Of a stretch of 64,000 nt of DNA, positions 26,670-35,299 are shown piece by piece. The position numbers and the translations under genes were made by a program. Within the stretch, counting starts at the first letter, position 1. Each line of letters opens with the position of its first letter. The notes beneath the pieces were generated by a model. The model did no database searches, had not been told where the DNA came from, and was given only the letters and a program-made list of their open reading frames with translations. Source of the stretch: an uncultured Clostridia bacterium (GTDB lineage Bacteria > Bacillota > Clostridia > Christensenellales > Pumilibacteraceae); the NCBI GenBank assembly GCA_944362615.1, contig CALVTM010000006.1, positions 1-64,000 on the forward strand. Direction: 5' to 3'.

Positions 26670-27722
26670 TCAGCTCAAACAGGACTGCCAGAAAGCATAA
26701 GCGGATTCCATCCATCCGTCCGCTTCCGTCCCCGCGCCCGTACCGTAGCCGTGCGGAGCGCTCTCGTAACGATGCACTTCCGTCTTTACACCGCTGCTCT
26801 GCAGTACGTTTATATATTCCTCTATACCGTGAACGAGCTCTCTGCCTATCACCTTGTCGTTCGCACAATACCCGAAATATGAAGGCACTCTGCCGTAATT
26901 GCCGGCGAACTGCTCGTCGTGCCAGCCGGAGTATGAGAGTATGACGGCGGCAGGAGCAGGCAGATCGTACGCGGAATAACCGTATTCGTTTTCCAGACAC
27001 CACAGCCAGCTCAGTCTGCCGCCTGCAGAATATCCCCACACAGAATATCCGTCCGTACGCACGCCGAGGCTCTCAGCGTTGTCGAATATGTATCTGACGG
27101 CGTTGCCGAAATCTTCGGACGCTATTTTTTCCTGCTCTTCCCACGGGCGTTGGGTACTGACCCGATATATCGGTATGAATACAGGATATCCCTGTGAATG
27201 AAGCTCACGCGCCGCGGTAAAGCCTTCGGCAGTCAGAGCCTCGCTTGTCATTCCGCCGCCCGGTACGACAAACGCAAACGGCTTGTCCGCGTCTCCCGGA
27301 ACATATATCAGTCCGGTATCCGCTTTGTCCGGCTCATCCGCAATGTCCCGGGCGCTGTAAAATTTATAAAAGTGGGCTTCGCCGCTCTCTTCCGCGCCTA
27401 TCATGAAGTTGACGCCGTCCACAACGTCACGGGTATTCCAACCGGTAGTAAGGCACATCCAATAGTAGCTCAGTGCAGGAACGGTAACAGACGCCGCGCC
27501 CTCACGCCACGGCAATATATATTCGCCGTACTCTTCAAACGCGGGGTGTTCCATCGTCCAACCGACTGACGATTTCCATGATGCGCGCTTCCAGCTGCCG
27601 TCCGAATTATTGTAGCCTGCGCCGTATCCGAGTACCGCTATGCTTACAAACGCAAAAGCAGCCGCTATCAGAGCAAGAACGATACATGATACAATGGTCA
27701 ATACTTTTGAGGCTTTTTTCAT
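26670..27722 (-). CDS. Membrane-anchored alpha/beta-hydrolase (BD-FAE/esterase-like)
   Basis: 350 residues from MKKASKVLTIVSCIVLALIA, an N-terminal membrane helix or signal anchor. An ATG three codons earlier is an alternative; longer readings run into nadE. The hydrolase domain has an oxyanion-type FAFVVPGGGM, the nucleophile elbow VWGYSAGGR (Ser), a downstream acidic region and a C-terminal histidine in SAPHGYGTG. The active site probably faces outside. Substrate unknown; esterase or peptidase are both possible. Last gene of the recF operon, 20 nt after nadE. Confidence 0.75.
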   Translation of the reverse strand: MKKASKVLTIVSCIVLALIAAAFAFVSIAVLGYGAGYNNSDGSWKRASWKSSVGWTMEHPAFEEYGEYILPWREGAASVTVPALSYYWMCLTTGWNTRDVVDGVNFMIGAEESGEAHFYKFYSARDIADEPDKADTGLIYVPGDADKPFAFVVPGGGMTSEALTAEGFTAARELHSQGYPVFIPIYRVSTQRPWEEQEKIASEDFGNAVRYIFDNAESLGVRTDGYSVWGYSAGGRLSWLWCLENEYGYSAYDLPAPAAVILSYSGWHDEQFAGNYGRVPSYFGYCANDKVIGRELVHGIEEYINVLQSSGVKTEVHRYESAPHGYGTGAGTEADGWMESAYAFWQSCLS

Positions 27723-27742
27723 ATAAAGCATTCCCGCGTGAT

Positions 27743-29614
27743 TTATTTTATTACCGCAGCATCCGAAGGCATACGCCAGTCGCCGCGCGGAGAAAGGCTG
27801 ACGCTTCCTACTTTCGCGCCGTCCGGCAGGCAGTTGCGCTTGAATGCGGACGTGAAGAATCTTCTGAAGAATATCTCCAGCCATTTGTCGATAGTCTGTA
27901 CGGTGTATTCGCCCTCAAAAGCCAATGCGGCAAGTCTGCGTATCTTAGACGCGGACGATCCCCAGCGTATCAGATGATACAGGAAGAAATCGTGAAGCTC
28001 GTACGGTCCGATGATCTCCTCGGTGGGCTGAACCACAACGTCTCCGCCCGTCGGAAGCAGTTCCGGACTGACCGGCGTATCCAGCACATCGCAAAGCACT
28101 TTTTTCAATTCGGGCAGTCTCTCCGCCTCGTACGCGACAAGTCTGCGCACAAGCGTTTTTGGTATGGAGGCGTTTACGGCGTATGAGCTCATATGATCGC
28201 CGTTATATGTACACCACCCGAGTGCAAGCTCCGAAAGATCTCCCGTGCCTACAAGCACCGCGCCCTGCATGTTGGCTATATCGAAAAGCACCTGGGTCCG
28301 CTCTCTTGCCTGTGCATTCTCATAAGCGACGTCCGTCGTGTTCTCATCATGACCTATGTCGCGCAAATGCAATTTTACGCTCTCGCCTATATCCACTACG
28401 CGGAAATCGGTCCCGAGAAGCCTGCTCATTTCCTCGGCGTTGCGGCGGGTGCGTCCCGTCGTTCCGAAACAAGGCATTGTGACCGCTATGACGTTTTTAC
28501 GCGGAAGTCCTACGAAATCCACGGCGCGGACGGCGACAAGCAGTGCAAGCGTGCTGTCCAGTCCGCCGCTCACTCCGACTACGCATTTTTTGATATTGCA
28601 ATTCGACAAGCGTCCCGCAAGCCCCGCCGTCTGCAAACGAAGTATATCCTCCGCGCGCTTGTCAAGATCCCCTTTGACGGCGGGTACGAATGGGTTTTTT
28701 ACTGGTTTCTCCGAAAGCCGGGTCTCCTTCAGCGTAAGCTCGAACTCAACTTCTTCATAACCGGGACGGCGTCCGCTGTCGAAACTGTTCATCCGGCGGC
28801 GGTCATGAGCAAGGTGGAATACGTCTATATCCGCCATTATGAATTCATCTTTGAAAAGCTCTCCCTCACCGAGAACTTTACCGTTCTCCGCGATCAGGTT
28901 ATGCCCGCCGTATACGGTATCCGTCGTCGATTCCCCCTTACCGGCATCCGCGTAGACGTAAGCCGCGCACAGCTTTGCCGACTGCATGGAAACGAGCGCA
29001 CGGCGATAATCCGCCTTAGAGATCGTTTCATCGGATGCGGACGGATTGCAAATGACAAGCGCGCCCGCAAGCGCGTGCTCTACCGACGGACTGTCGGGAA
29101 CCCACAGATCTTCGCATACCTCGGCTGCAAGCGTAAGCGCGCCGCTCTTTTCGCGGAAGATCAGTTTCGTTCCGAACGGACAGTTGAGCTTTTCGTCAAA
29201 GTCGTTCTCTCCGCGGTACTCGGTGAAAATACGCGCTTCGTAAAACTCAGAGTAATTCGGCACATGCTTTTTCGGCACCACACCGAGCACTCTGCCGCGC
29301 TGGATAACGAATGCCGCAGAGTACAGTTTTCCTCGCATCATTGCCGGCGCACCCACTACTACGACTACGTCTTTGCCTTCCGTTGCGTCCGTGATGCGGT
29401 CGATCGCTTCTTCCGCTCCGCCTACAAGACTGTCAAGCAGAAACAGATCGCCTGACGTATAACCCGTTACGCACAGCTCGGGCAGCACAAGCACGCTGAC
29501 TCCCTCGTCCGACGCACGGGCTATAAGCTCTATGATCTTCTCGGCATTGCCGGAACAGTCGCCCGGCTTTATATGCGGCGTCGCAGCCGCCACTTTGAAT
29601 ATACCGTCTTTCAA
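27743..29614 (-). CDS. nadE: Glutamine-dependent NAD+ synthetase
   Basis: 623 residues, two domains. The N-terminal nitrilase-like glutaminase has Glu in LPELCVTGYTSGDLF, a lysine in VVPKKHVPNY and the nucleophile Cys in ALTLAAEVCEDLWVPD. The C-terminal synthetase has the PP-loop VGVSGGLDSTLALLVAV and ALGWCTYNGDHMSSYAVNAS. It amidates nicotinate adenine dinucleotide to NAD+. The start is TTG, preceded by GGAG at 7 nt and 1 nt after the recF stop, so initiation probably follows recF translation. Confidence 0.95.
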   Translation of the reverse strand: MKDGIFKVAAATPHIKPGDCSGNAEKIIELIARASDEGVSVLVLPELCVTGYTSGDLFLLDSLVGGAEEAIDRITDATEGKDVVVVVGAPAMMRGKLYSAAFVIQRGRVLGVVPKKHVPNYSEFYEARIFTEYRGENDFDEKLNCPFGTKLIFREKSGALTLAAEVCEDLWVPDSPSVEHALAGALVICNPSASDETISKADYRRALVSMQSAKLCAAYVYADAGKGESTTDTVYGGHNLIAENGKVLGEGELFKDEFIMADIDVFHLAHDRRRMNSFDSGRRPGYEEVEFELTLKETRLSEKPVKNPFVPAVKGDLDKRAEDILRLQTAGLAGRLSNCNIKKCVVGVSGGLDSTLALLVAVRAVDFVGLPRKNVIAVTMPCFGTTGRTRRNAEEMSRLLGTDFRVVDIGESVKLHLRDIGHDENTTDVAYENAQARERTQVLFDIANMQGAVLVGTGDLSELALGWCTYNGDHMSSYAVNASIPKTLVRRLVAYEAERLPELKKVLCDVLDTPVSPELLPTGGDVVVQPTEEIIGPYELHDFFLYHLIRWGSSASKIRRLAALAFEGEYTVQTIDKWLEIFFRRFFTSAFKRNCLPDGAKVGSVSLSPRGDWRMPSDAAVIK

Positions 29615-29615
29615 T

Positions 29616-30701
29616 TCAGTTCTCCTTTTTATTTACGTTTCCGCTCTGCACTCTGAACTCCGTTACATCGCCTATGCGCTCGCGCACATCTTCGGGAAGA
29701 TGAGTGCAGGTAATTATCGTCTGGTAAGCTTTAATATTTTCTATCAGTTTTGACTGTCTCTTTTCATCAAGCTCGCTGAGCACGTCGTCAAGAAGGAGTA
29801 TCGGATACTCGCCTCCCTCGTTCTTGAGCAGTTCCATTTCCGCAAGCTTGAGAGACAACGCCGCGCTGCGCTGCTGCCCCTGTGAACCGTATGTACGCAG
29901 GTCGATACCGTCCGATCGTATGGACAGATCGTCACGCTGAGGCCCTACGTGAGTCACGGAAAACTGTCTGTCTCTTGCGCGGCTCTTTTCAAGCTCCGCC
30001 ATAAGCGCGTCTTCTATCTCCGACAGTTCCTCCCCTTCGCAACCTTCATACCCTATCGACAGCGTTTCCCCTCCCGAAAGTTCGCGGTGTATGCCCTCGG
30101 CAAACGTCGCAAGTCTTTCGGCAAATTTCCTTCTCGTACGCGTAACGCGTGCGCCCTCTTTTGCAAGCTGCATGTCCCACACGGTAAGTTCGCTATCCGT
30201 CGGGTTTCCTTTCAGAAGCTTGTTCCTCTGCGCAAGCGCCCTGTTATAACGGGTAAGCGAGTAGAAGTATCCGCGGGACAGCTGGCACAGCGCTATGTCC
30301 GTGAACCTCCGGCGCTCTCCCGGGCTTTCCTTGACTATGCGCAGCTCGTCCGGCGTGAACAGCACGGTCTTGACAACTCCCATCAGTTCGCCCATGCGGC
30401 TGATCGGAAAGCCGTTGACAAGCACGCTTTTCGTCTGTCCCAGACGCACGGTCACTTCGTCCGAGCCCGCTTCCGAACGTACACGGACAGTCACGGATGC
30501 CTGCTTCGCTCCCCAGCGTATCAGTTCCTGCCAACGGGTAGTACGCGCGCTCCGTCCTACACTTGCAAGCCGTATGCTTTCGAGCAGATTGGTCTTTCCC
30601 TGTGCGTTATCCCCTATAAACAGGTTTACGCCCCTGCCGAGCTGTATCTCGGCAGACGCGTAATTCCTGTAATCGATTATTTTAAGCCGTTGTATGACCA
30701 T
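29616..30701 (-). CDS. recF: DNA replication and repair protein RecF
   Basis: 361 residues, an SMC-like ATPase that loads RecA at gaps. Walker A GDNAQGKTNLLE, signature TYGSQGQQRSAALSLKLAE and Walker B ILLLDDVLSELDEKRQ are intact. Unusually it is not next to dnaA-dnaN-gyrB; here it lies between an unknown anchored protein and nadE. Confidence 0.96.
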   Translation of the reverse strand: MVIQRLKIIDYRNYASAEIQLGRGVNLFIGDNAQGKTNLLESIRLASVGRSARTTRWQELIRWGAKQASVTVRVRSEAGSDEVTVRLGQTKSVLVNGFPISRMGELMGVVKTVLFTPDELRIVKESPGERRRFTDIALCQLSRGYFYSLTRYNRALAQRNKLLKGNPTDSELTVWDMQLAKEGARVTRTRRKFAERLATFAEGIHRELSGGETLSIGYEGCEGEELSEIEDALMAELEKSRARDRQFSVTHVGPQRDDLSIRSDGIDLRTYGSQGQQRSAALSLKLAEMELLKNEGGEYPILLLDDVLSELDEKRQSKLIENIKAYQTIITCTHLPEDVRERIGDVTEFRVQSGNVNKKEN

Positions 30702-30707
30702 GTCTGA

Positions 30708-32819
30708 TTATGCCGCATCGCTTGCTACAAATTCGATATCACCGAAATTTTCCTTGAGATTATCCAGTACGTCCGCGACGCCGTCTTTGACGCCGCCGAG
30801 CATATCAGAGAGATCCAGGTTCAAAGTATTGTCTATTGCCGTGCGCAGTCTCTCCATCGTAAGCTCTTCTATCGGAGCCACGCCTCCCGTCTCTCCGACG
30901 CCATTGAACGATATCCATTCGACGTCATCACGCACTGCCGCATCCGGAGTGATCTCCACCCGCATACCCACAGCCATGCGCCCGCTTAAAAGATCGGTGT
31001 AATCACCGTCAGCCTGCGCCTGGTCTACAAGGACTACGGAAGCCGTAATGTCCGCATAGTAACGACCTCCGTTCTCGCTTATCGTAAGCGAGTGAACGGA
31101 TATATCGTATGAGGAAGGCACTCCGAGCGAGTCCGTCATATCACGTATCGCCGCGCCCAGCATTTTATCCGTTATGCGGAATACGGGAGCCGTACCCGAC
31201 GCACCGCCTTCTACCTTGTTCTTTATCTGTTCGAGAAGCGCTTTCTGCTCGTCGGTAAGCTGACCGTTCTGCATTATCGCTATTATGTCCGCCATTGTGT
31301 AGTCTTCCGCACCCTCTATCTCGAATGCGTCAAACACGGCGTTTTCCATCAGACCTGAGTATATGCTGACAAAGTTATCAGGTACGTCCATGCCGGGATC
31401 GGCGGTTATGACGGACGCTCCCGCCGCTATAAGTCGGTTGATCTTCGCCTGACTGTCTATGTCTTCCACCGACTCTATACCGCATGCCTGCATCGCTGCT
31501 TTGAGCTTATCCATGTCGTTGGTGTAGAAGTCCACGCGCTCCGTCATGTCAAGAGCGTCGTTCACGTCCGTGCATATCAGAGCCTGCAGCATGACAAGCA
31601 AGTCGGATATATCCATTTCTTCGCCAGCCAAATATTTTATAAGTCCGTTGATATCTATAGCAAACGAATTGCTTCCGTCCTCGTTGCGTGTGACGCTGTC
31701 AAGATCTATTATGTCCGCAAGACAGAATCCGGTTTCTTCGCCGCCTTTACAGATATACTTGAGTATTAGACCCGCGCTCTTGTTGACCGTGTCCTGCAAA
31801 TCTATTCCCGAGAACGTCTCGATCACTATGCACAGTCTGTCGAACTTGGAAATCGTTCCGTCGCTCCCGTATTTGGCTTCCATTTCTTCCGAAATGTACT
31901 CCATATTGCACGTCTTCTGCGCCATGTCGTTTATATTGATACGGATACCGTCGTTTATATCCTTAAGATTTACGGACGCCGAAACATTTACCTTTTCAGG
32001 TACGGAAGCAACGACTATTCCCGTAAGTCCGTTTGCGCCCTGGGACGACATATATTGTCTTACAACCGTTTTGACGTTTACGGACAAAGACAACATAAGA
32101 TATACCCCGTCGTCAATCATGCCGTATGCCTGCTTGTCCTCTTCGCTCATATCCGATCCGCGGGTAATGGTCAGACGGCTCAGCGAAATATGATCGCTCA
32201 GCTTCAAGTCGCCGAAACTATCTCCGAGAGCGAACATTTTATCCATGCTTCCGCTGAGGATATAATGCTCGTTCAGCACTGCTCCGAGAGAACGGTCCGA
32301 AACCACCATGCCTGTGCTTGTCGTCCTCCAGTCGTACTCTCCCAGCTTATCCGCATCAAAATTGTCCTTTCTGAAAAGCGACTGAATTCCGTTACCGCTG
32401 TCGCTCCCGGCGTCGCTTTGCGCGGAAGTCGTAACTCCGTCCTGCCCGGCGTCATCGTTTCCCGGCTGACTTTCAGTTACATTACCGACAAAATCAGCAA
32501 TAAACGCATCGTCTATGACTCCGTCTTTGAAGTATAATGCGGAATTTATCGCGTTGTAGAGCGTGTTTCTGTCTTCTTCGGTGTATACTACATTGTCTGA
32601 TTCGTCATAGTCATAGCCGTTAATATCGGTGTAACAGCTGATGATATCGGTAAGTCCTATCCCGAACTGAGTCCGGAAAACCTGCCTGCCGTAATAATAT
32701 CCGGCAATGCCACCTCCTACAAGTATTATGACAAACAGCACCAAAGCAACAACACTGAGGATAAATCCCGCAGGATTGCGCGATCTGAGTTGTACTTTTT
32801 CTTCATACTCTTTTGCCAA
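30708..32819 (-). CDS. Anchored extracytoplasmic protein with an internal repeat, unknown function
   Basis: 703 residues using a TTG start with AAGGAG 8 nt upstream; a GTG three codons earlier overlaps the SD. One membrane helix (FILSVVALVLFVIILVGGGI) near residues 19-40, then an outside domain. A Ser/Asp/Gly-rich linker spans ~115-145. Two segments resemble each other: ~171-252 (VSDRSLGAVL ... ISLSRLTITRG ... YLMLSLSVNV) and ~546-612 (ITDKMLGAAI ... ISVHSLTISENG ... YYADITASVVL), suggesting a duplicated beta-rich domain. The middle is helical. I do not recognise the family. First gene of the recF operon. Confidence 0.75.
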   Translation of the reverse strand: MAKEYEEKVQLRSRNPAGFILSVVALVLFVIILVGGGIAGYYYGRQVFRTQFGIGLTDIISCYTDINGYDYDESDNVVYTEEDRNTLYNAINSALYFKDGVIDDAFIADFVGNVTESQPGNDDAGQDGVTTSAQSDAGSDSGNGIQSLFRKDNFDADKLGEYDWRTTSTGMVVSDRSLGAVLNEHYILSGSMDKMFALGDSFGDLKLSDHISLSRLTITRGSDMSEEDKQAYGMIDDGVYLMLSLSVNVKTVVRQYMSSQGANGLTGIVVASVPEKVNVSASVNLKDINDGIRININDMAQKTCNMEYISEEMEAKYGSDGTISKFDRLCIVIETFSGIDLQDTVNKSAGLILKYICKGGEETGFCLADIIDLDSVTRNEDGSNSFAIDINGLIKYLAGEEMDISDLLVMLQALICTDVNDALDMTERVDFYTNDMDKLKAAMQACGIESVEDIDSQAKINRLIAAGASVITADPGMDVPDNFVSIYSGLMENAVFDAFEIEGAEDYTMADIIAIMQNGQLTDEQKALLEQIKNKVEGGASGTAPVFRITDKMLGAAIRDMTDSLGVPSSYDISVHSLTISENGGRYYADITASVVLVDQAQADGDYTDLLSGRMAVGMRVEITPDAAVRDDVEWISFNGVGETGGVAPIEELTMERLRTAIDNTLNLDLSDMLGGVKDGVADVLDNLKENFGDIEFVASDAA

Positions 32820-32886
32820 TGATCTCACTCCTTACCGCATATGCAGTTTACTATTTACTATGATTATCACTGTATTTTTCACATTT

Positions 32887-32916
32887 ATTCTACTATTTTT
32901 GAAATATGATAGTCAA
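32887..32916 (-). promoter_or_regulatory. sigma-A promoter of the recF-nadE operon
   Basis: Minus strand: TTGACT (32916-32911), 18-nt spacer, TAGAAT (32892-32887). The leader is about 60 nt with a good SD at its end. Confidence 0.75.
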
Positions 32917-32980
32917 GGCATTTTTTATTTTTTTAATTTAATTTAATTAAATTTTAAAAGAGACGGCGTCTCATAAATGC

Positions 32981-33010
32981 TTGACGCGCAACCGCTTTAG
33001 GTTATACAAT
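32981..33010 (+). promoter_or_regulatory. Promoter with start point on the traX-like ATG
   Basis: TTGACG (32981-32986), 18-nt spacer, TACAAT (33005-33010). The expected start point 7 nt on is 33017, exactly the A of the ATG. Upstream, GAGAC-GGC-GTCTC (32960-32972) is a small palindrome that could be an operator. Confidence 0.65.
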
Positions 33011-33016
33011 GCAGTT

Positions 33017-33805
33017 ATGATTGAAGAAAACAGAACTTATTATGGTTTCCTGAGCGGAAATGTGCTGAAGATCGCCGCCTGTGCGCTCATGTTTGTCGAT
33101 CATCTCGGAATGCTCGTATTTCCGCAGATACGCATTCTGCGCATCATAGGCAGGTTTTCCATGCCGCTCTTTGCGTTCATGTTCGCCGAGGGCTGTTACT
33201 ACACCAAAAACAAACTCAGACATTTTCTGCTCGTATTTATCCTCGGACTCTGCACGTCCACCGTCGCGTCCATAGCGCAGGGTCGCGTGTTCGGAGATAT
33301 CCTTATCGCGTTTTCTCTCTCTTCAGTTATAATCTTCGCTCTTGATGCAGTCAAACGCAACGTCGCATCAAAGGACGCAAGAGCCATTGCGCTCAGCTCC
33401 GCCGCTCTCGCAGCCGCAGTCGGCTTAGCTGTCGCCGTATGCTGTTTTTCGGGAGCACACATAGATTACGGCATAGCCGGCGTCATGCTTCCGGTCACGC
33501 TTCACCTCATCGACTTCCGAGGCTACGGCTTCGGAGAAATACTTTCCTCGCTGTACAACCATGTAACGGCACTGCTGTGCTTCGCAATCGGACTTATAGC
33601 CTTATCTCTCGCTCTCGGCGGGATTCAGGTCTACTGCATTTTTACGCTCATACCGCTCGCACTGTACAGCGGCAAGCGCGGCAGACTGAAGATGAAGTAC
33701 TTCTTCTATATTTTCTATCCCACCCACTTTATTGCTATCGGAGCCATCTATCTGATACTTCATCCCGGCTATCTCGATGCGCTCCTCACTTCGGTCTTCG
33801 GCTGA
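33017..33805 (+). CDS. TraX-family integral membrane protein
   Basis: 262 residues with about eight membrane helices. The start (SGNVLKIAACALMFVDHLGM, RIIGRFSMPLFAFMFAEGCY) matches the TraX/acyltransferase-like family; in F plasmid TraX acetylates pilin, but chromosomal homologues in Clostridia have no known role. The conserved His in VDHLG and the C-terminal FYPTHFIAIGAIYL are present. No conjugation genes lie nearby. No SD precedes the ATG; the promoter predicts a leaderless mRNA. Confidence 0.8.
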   Translation: MIEENRTYYGFLSGNVLKIAACALMFVDHLGMLVFPQIRILRIIGRFSMPLFAFMFAEGCYYTKNKLRHFLLVFILGLCTSTVASIAQGRVFGDILIAFSLSSVIIFALDAVKRNVASKDARAIALSSAALAAAVGLAVAVCCFSGAHIDYGIAGVMLPVTLHLIDFRGYGFGEILSSLYNHVTALLCFAIGLIALSLALGGIQVYCIFTLIPLALYSGKRGRLKMKYFFYIFYPTHFIAIGAIYLILHPGYLDALLTSVFG

Positions 33806-33941
33806 AAGCAAAGAGCGTATCTTTATACCGGAGACCGCGGCGCGGTAACAACCGCTGAAAACCGGGGAAACGGATACCGATCATATACGACAAGCCGGAT
33901 ACGCACAAAAGTCGGCACGCTTTATGTGCACAAAAAATAAA

Positions 33942-33976
33942 AAGTGAAGCTCTGTCAAAGCGCTTCACTTCGTTTT
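33942..33976. terminator. Bidirectional terminator between traX-like gene and the trpS operon
   Basis: AAGTGAAGC (33942-33950) pairs with GCTTCACTT (33962-33970), loop 11 nt, followed by CGTTTTTT on plus; on minus the tail is TTTATTTTTTG. It can end both converging units. Confidence 0.85.
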
Positions 33977-33995
33977 TTATTACGAAAATAAGTCT

Positions 33996-34652
33996 TCACT
34001 TCAATCTTGTGATGATGCGACGGCTCAAAAACACATAGACAAAGTCTACAAGCACAAATGCGAAGATACCGATAAGAGTGACTATCGCATAACCGAGCGC
34101 AAAATTTCCGCCTGCCGCAGCCGAGATCACCGATCCGAGATCGACATACTCGTTCACGCCTATAAGCGCGTTGCCGAGATTGTAGATTATAAGCACCTCG
34201 AGCGCCGCGAATGCCGCCACGCATATTATGCGTACGACAGACCGGAATATGTTTCCGTAATCCAGACGGCGCATGAGCATGCAGAGAAGGCTGTAAGGCA
34301 CGAACGCAACGGCAATAAGGACGAGCACCGCTATGTTTGCCGCCGAACATAAGAATCCGAGAGCAACGCTTGCCGCCATCGAAATGAACGCATACCCTAT
34401 CCCGCACTTATCCGCCACGACATTCCAGCTGAGAGCGACGAGCACAAGAGGAGCTACCGTAACGGGCAGCCATGAAGCCACCGCTATCATGATCACGGCT
34501 ATCGCCGTGCATATACCGCTGTACGCTATCTTGCGTGAGGGCGGCAGTTTACGCGGTCTGCGACGGCGCGGTCCGCCTTCCTCGCCGGACGGCTCTCCGG
34601 AGGATTCGTTCCCGCCGGGCGGAGTACTTCCCTGAGCCAGTTTCAGAAGCAT
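33996..34652 (-). CDS. Small multi-pass membrane protein, unknown function
   Basis: 218 residues. A polar, Pro/Gly/Arg-rich N-terminus of ~40 residues (EEGGPRRRRPRKLPPSRK) precedes five or six hydrophobic helices. The pattern SGICTAIAVIMIAVASWLPV and VLVALSWNVVADKCGIGYAF is reminiscent of ECF-transporter S-components, but no family motif settles this. It starts 1 nt after the J-like gene and is the last gene of the operon. Confidence 0.65.
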   Translation of the reverse strand: MLLKLAQGSTPPGGNESSGEPSGEEGGPRRRRPRKLPPSRKIAYSGICTAIAVIMIAVASWLPVTVAPLVLVALSWNVVADKCGIGYAFISMAASVALGFLCSAANIAVLVLIAVAFVPYSLLCMLMRRLDYGNIFRSVVRIICVAAFAALEVLIIYNLGNALIGVNEYVDLGSVISAAAGGNFALGYAIVTLIGIFAFVLVDFVYVFLSRRIITRLK

Positions 34653-34653
34653 A

Positions 34654-35298
34654 TCAGTGACAACCTCTCATCATGGCGCAGCAAAGCTCCGTCATGCAAT
34701 ACGCGCATATGCAGTTAGCGCAGAAGTTGCCGGCAGAGTTTATCTGCTGATCCTGCTGCTGTTGCTGCTGCTGATACGTCTGGTTATAATACTGTCCGTT
34801 GTCGTAAGGTCCCTGCTGAGTCCTGCCCATATCGTTCGGGTTGACTCCCGCATTCCCCATGACCATGTCCAGTTTACGGAGACTTTCTCTGTACTTTGAG
34901 TTGTTCGGCTCCATCTGAACTGCTATCACAAGCTGTGATCTGCTCTCGCTGAGCCAATCGCGCTTGTAAAAGATTATGGACTGATAATAATGCCACTTTC
35001 CGTCGCGGCTCGGCACCGCGTCCAGCTCACGCTGTGCGGCGTCATAGTCGCCGCTTCGTATATAATTCTCTATTTTTGCGTAATCGCCCGTCACGTTGTT
35101 GCCGCCGCTTTTGAGATCCTGCTGAATGATTGCCCAGCTGGACTCAAGTTCACTTAAAAGACGTGCGCCTTCGTTTCCGCGCTCGCCGTCCTCGAACCGT
35201 TGTTCGCCGTATTTGGCTTTAAGCTCCTCGTAACGCGCTTTGAGCGCATCCGGATCGCTGTTTCTGCTCATTCCGAGCACTTCATAGGGGTCTCTCAT
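34654..35298 (-). CDS. J-like protein with TPR region and cysteine-rich tail; HPD motif missing
   Basis: 214 residues. Residues 2-60 align with a J domain (DPYEVLGMSRNSDPDALKAR, YEELKAKYGEQRF, LSELESSWAIIQQDL), but where HPD should stand is GEQ, so Hsp70 activation is unlikely. A TPR-like helical region follows (YIRSGDYDAAQRELDAVPSR, IAVQMEPNNSKYRESLRKLD), then a Gln/Tyr-rich linker and the tail CANCICAYCMTELCCAMMRG, which has eight or so cysteines and may bind metal. Clostridia often carry such a protein beside DUF5685, as here. Confidence 0.75.
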   Translation of the reverse strand: MRDPYEVLGMSRNSDPDALKARYEELKAKYGEQRFEDGERGNEGARLLSELESSWAIIQQDLKSGGNNVTGDYAKIENYIRSGDYDAAQRELDAVPSRDGKWHYYQSIIFYKRDWLSESRSQLVIAVQMEPNNSKYRESLRKLDMVMGNAGVNPNDMGRTQQGPYDNGQYYNQTYQQQQQQQDQQINSAGNFCANCICAYCMTELCCAMMRGCH

Positions 35299-35299
35299 G

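Noticed and set aside
28193..29455. 420-codon plus-strand open frame
   Set aside because: Antisense to nadE, which is unambiguous; treated as a shadow.
33017..33805. Conjugation locus suggested by the TraX-like gene
   Set aside because: No relaxase, coupling protein or pilus gene lies nearby; chromosomal TraX-like proteins are widespread in Clostridia.
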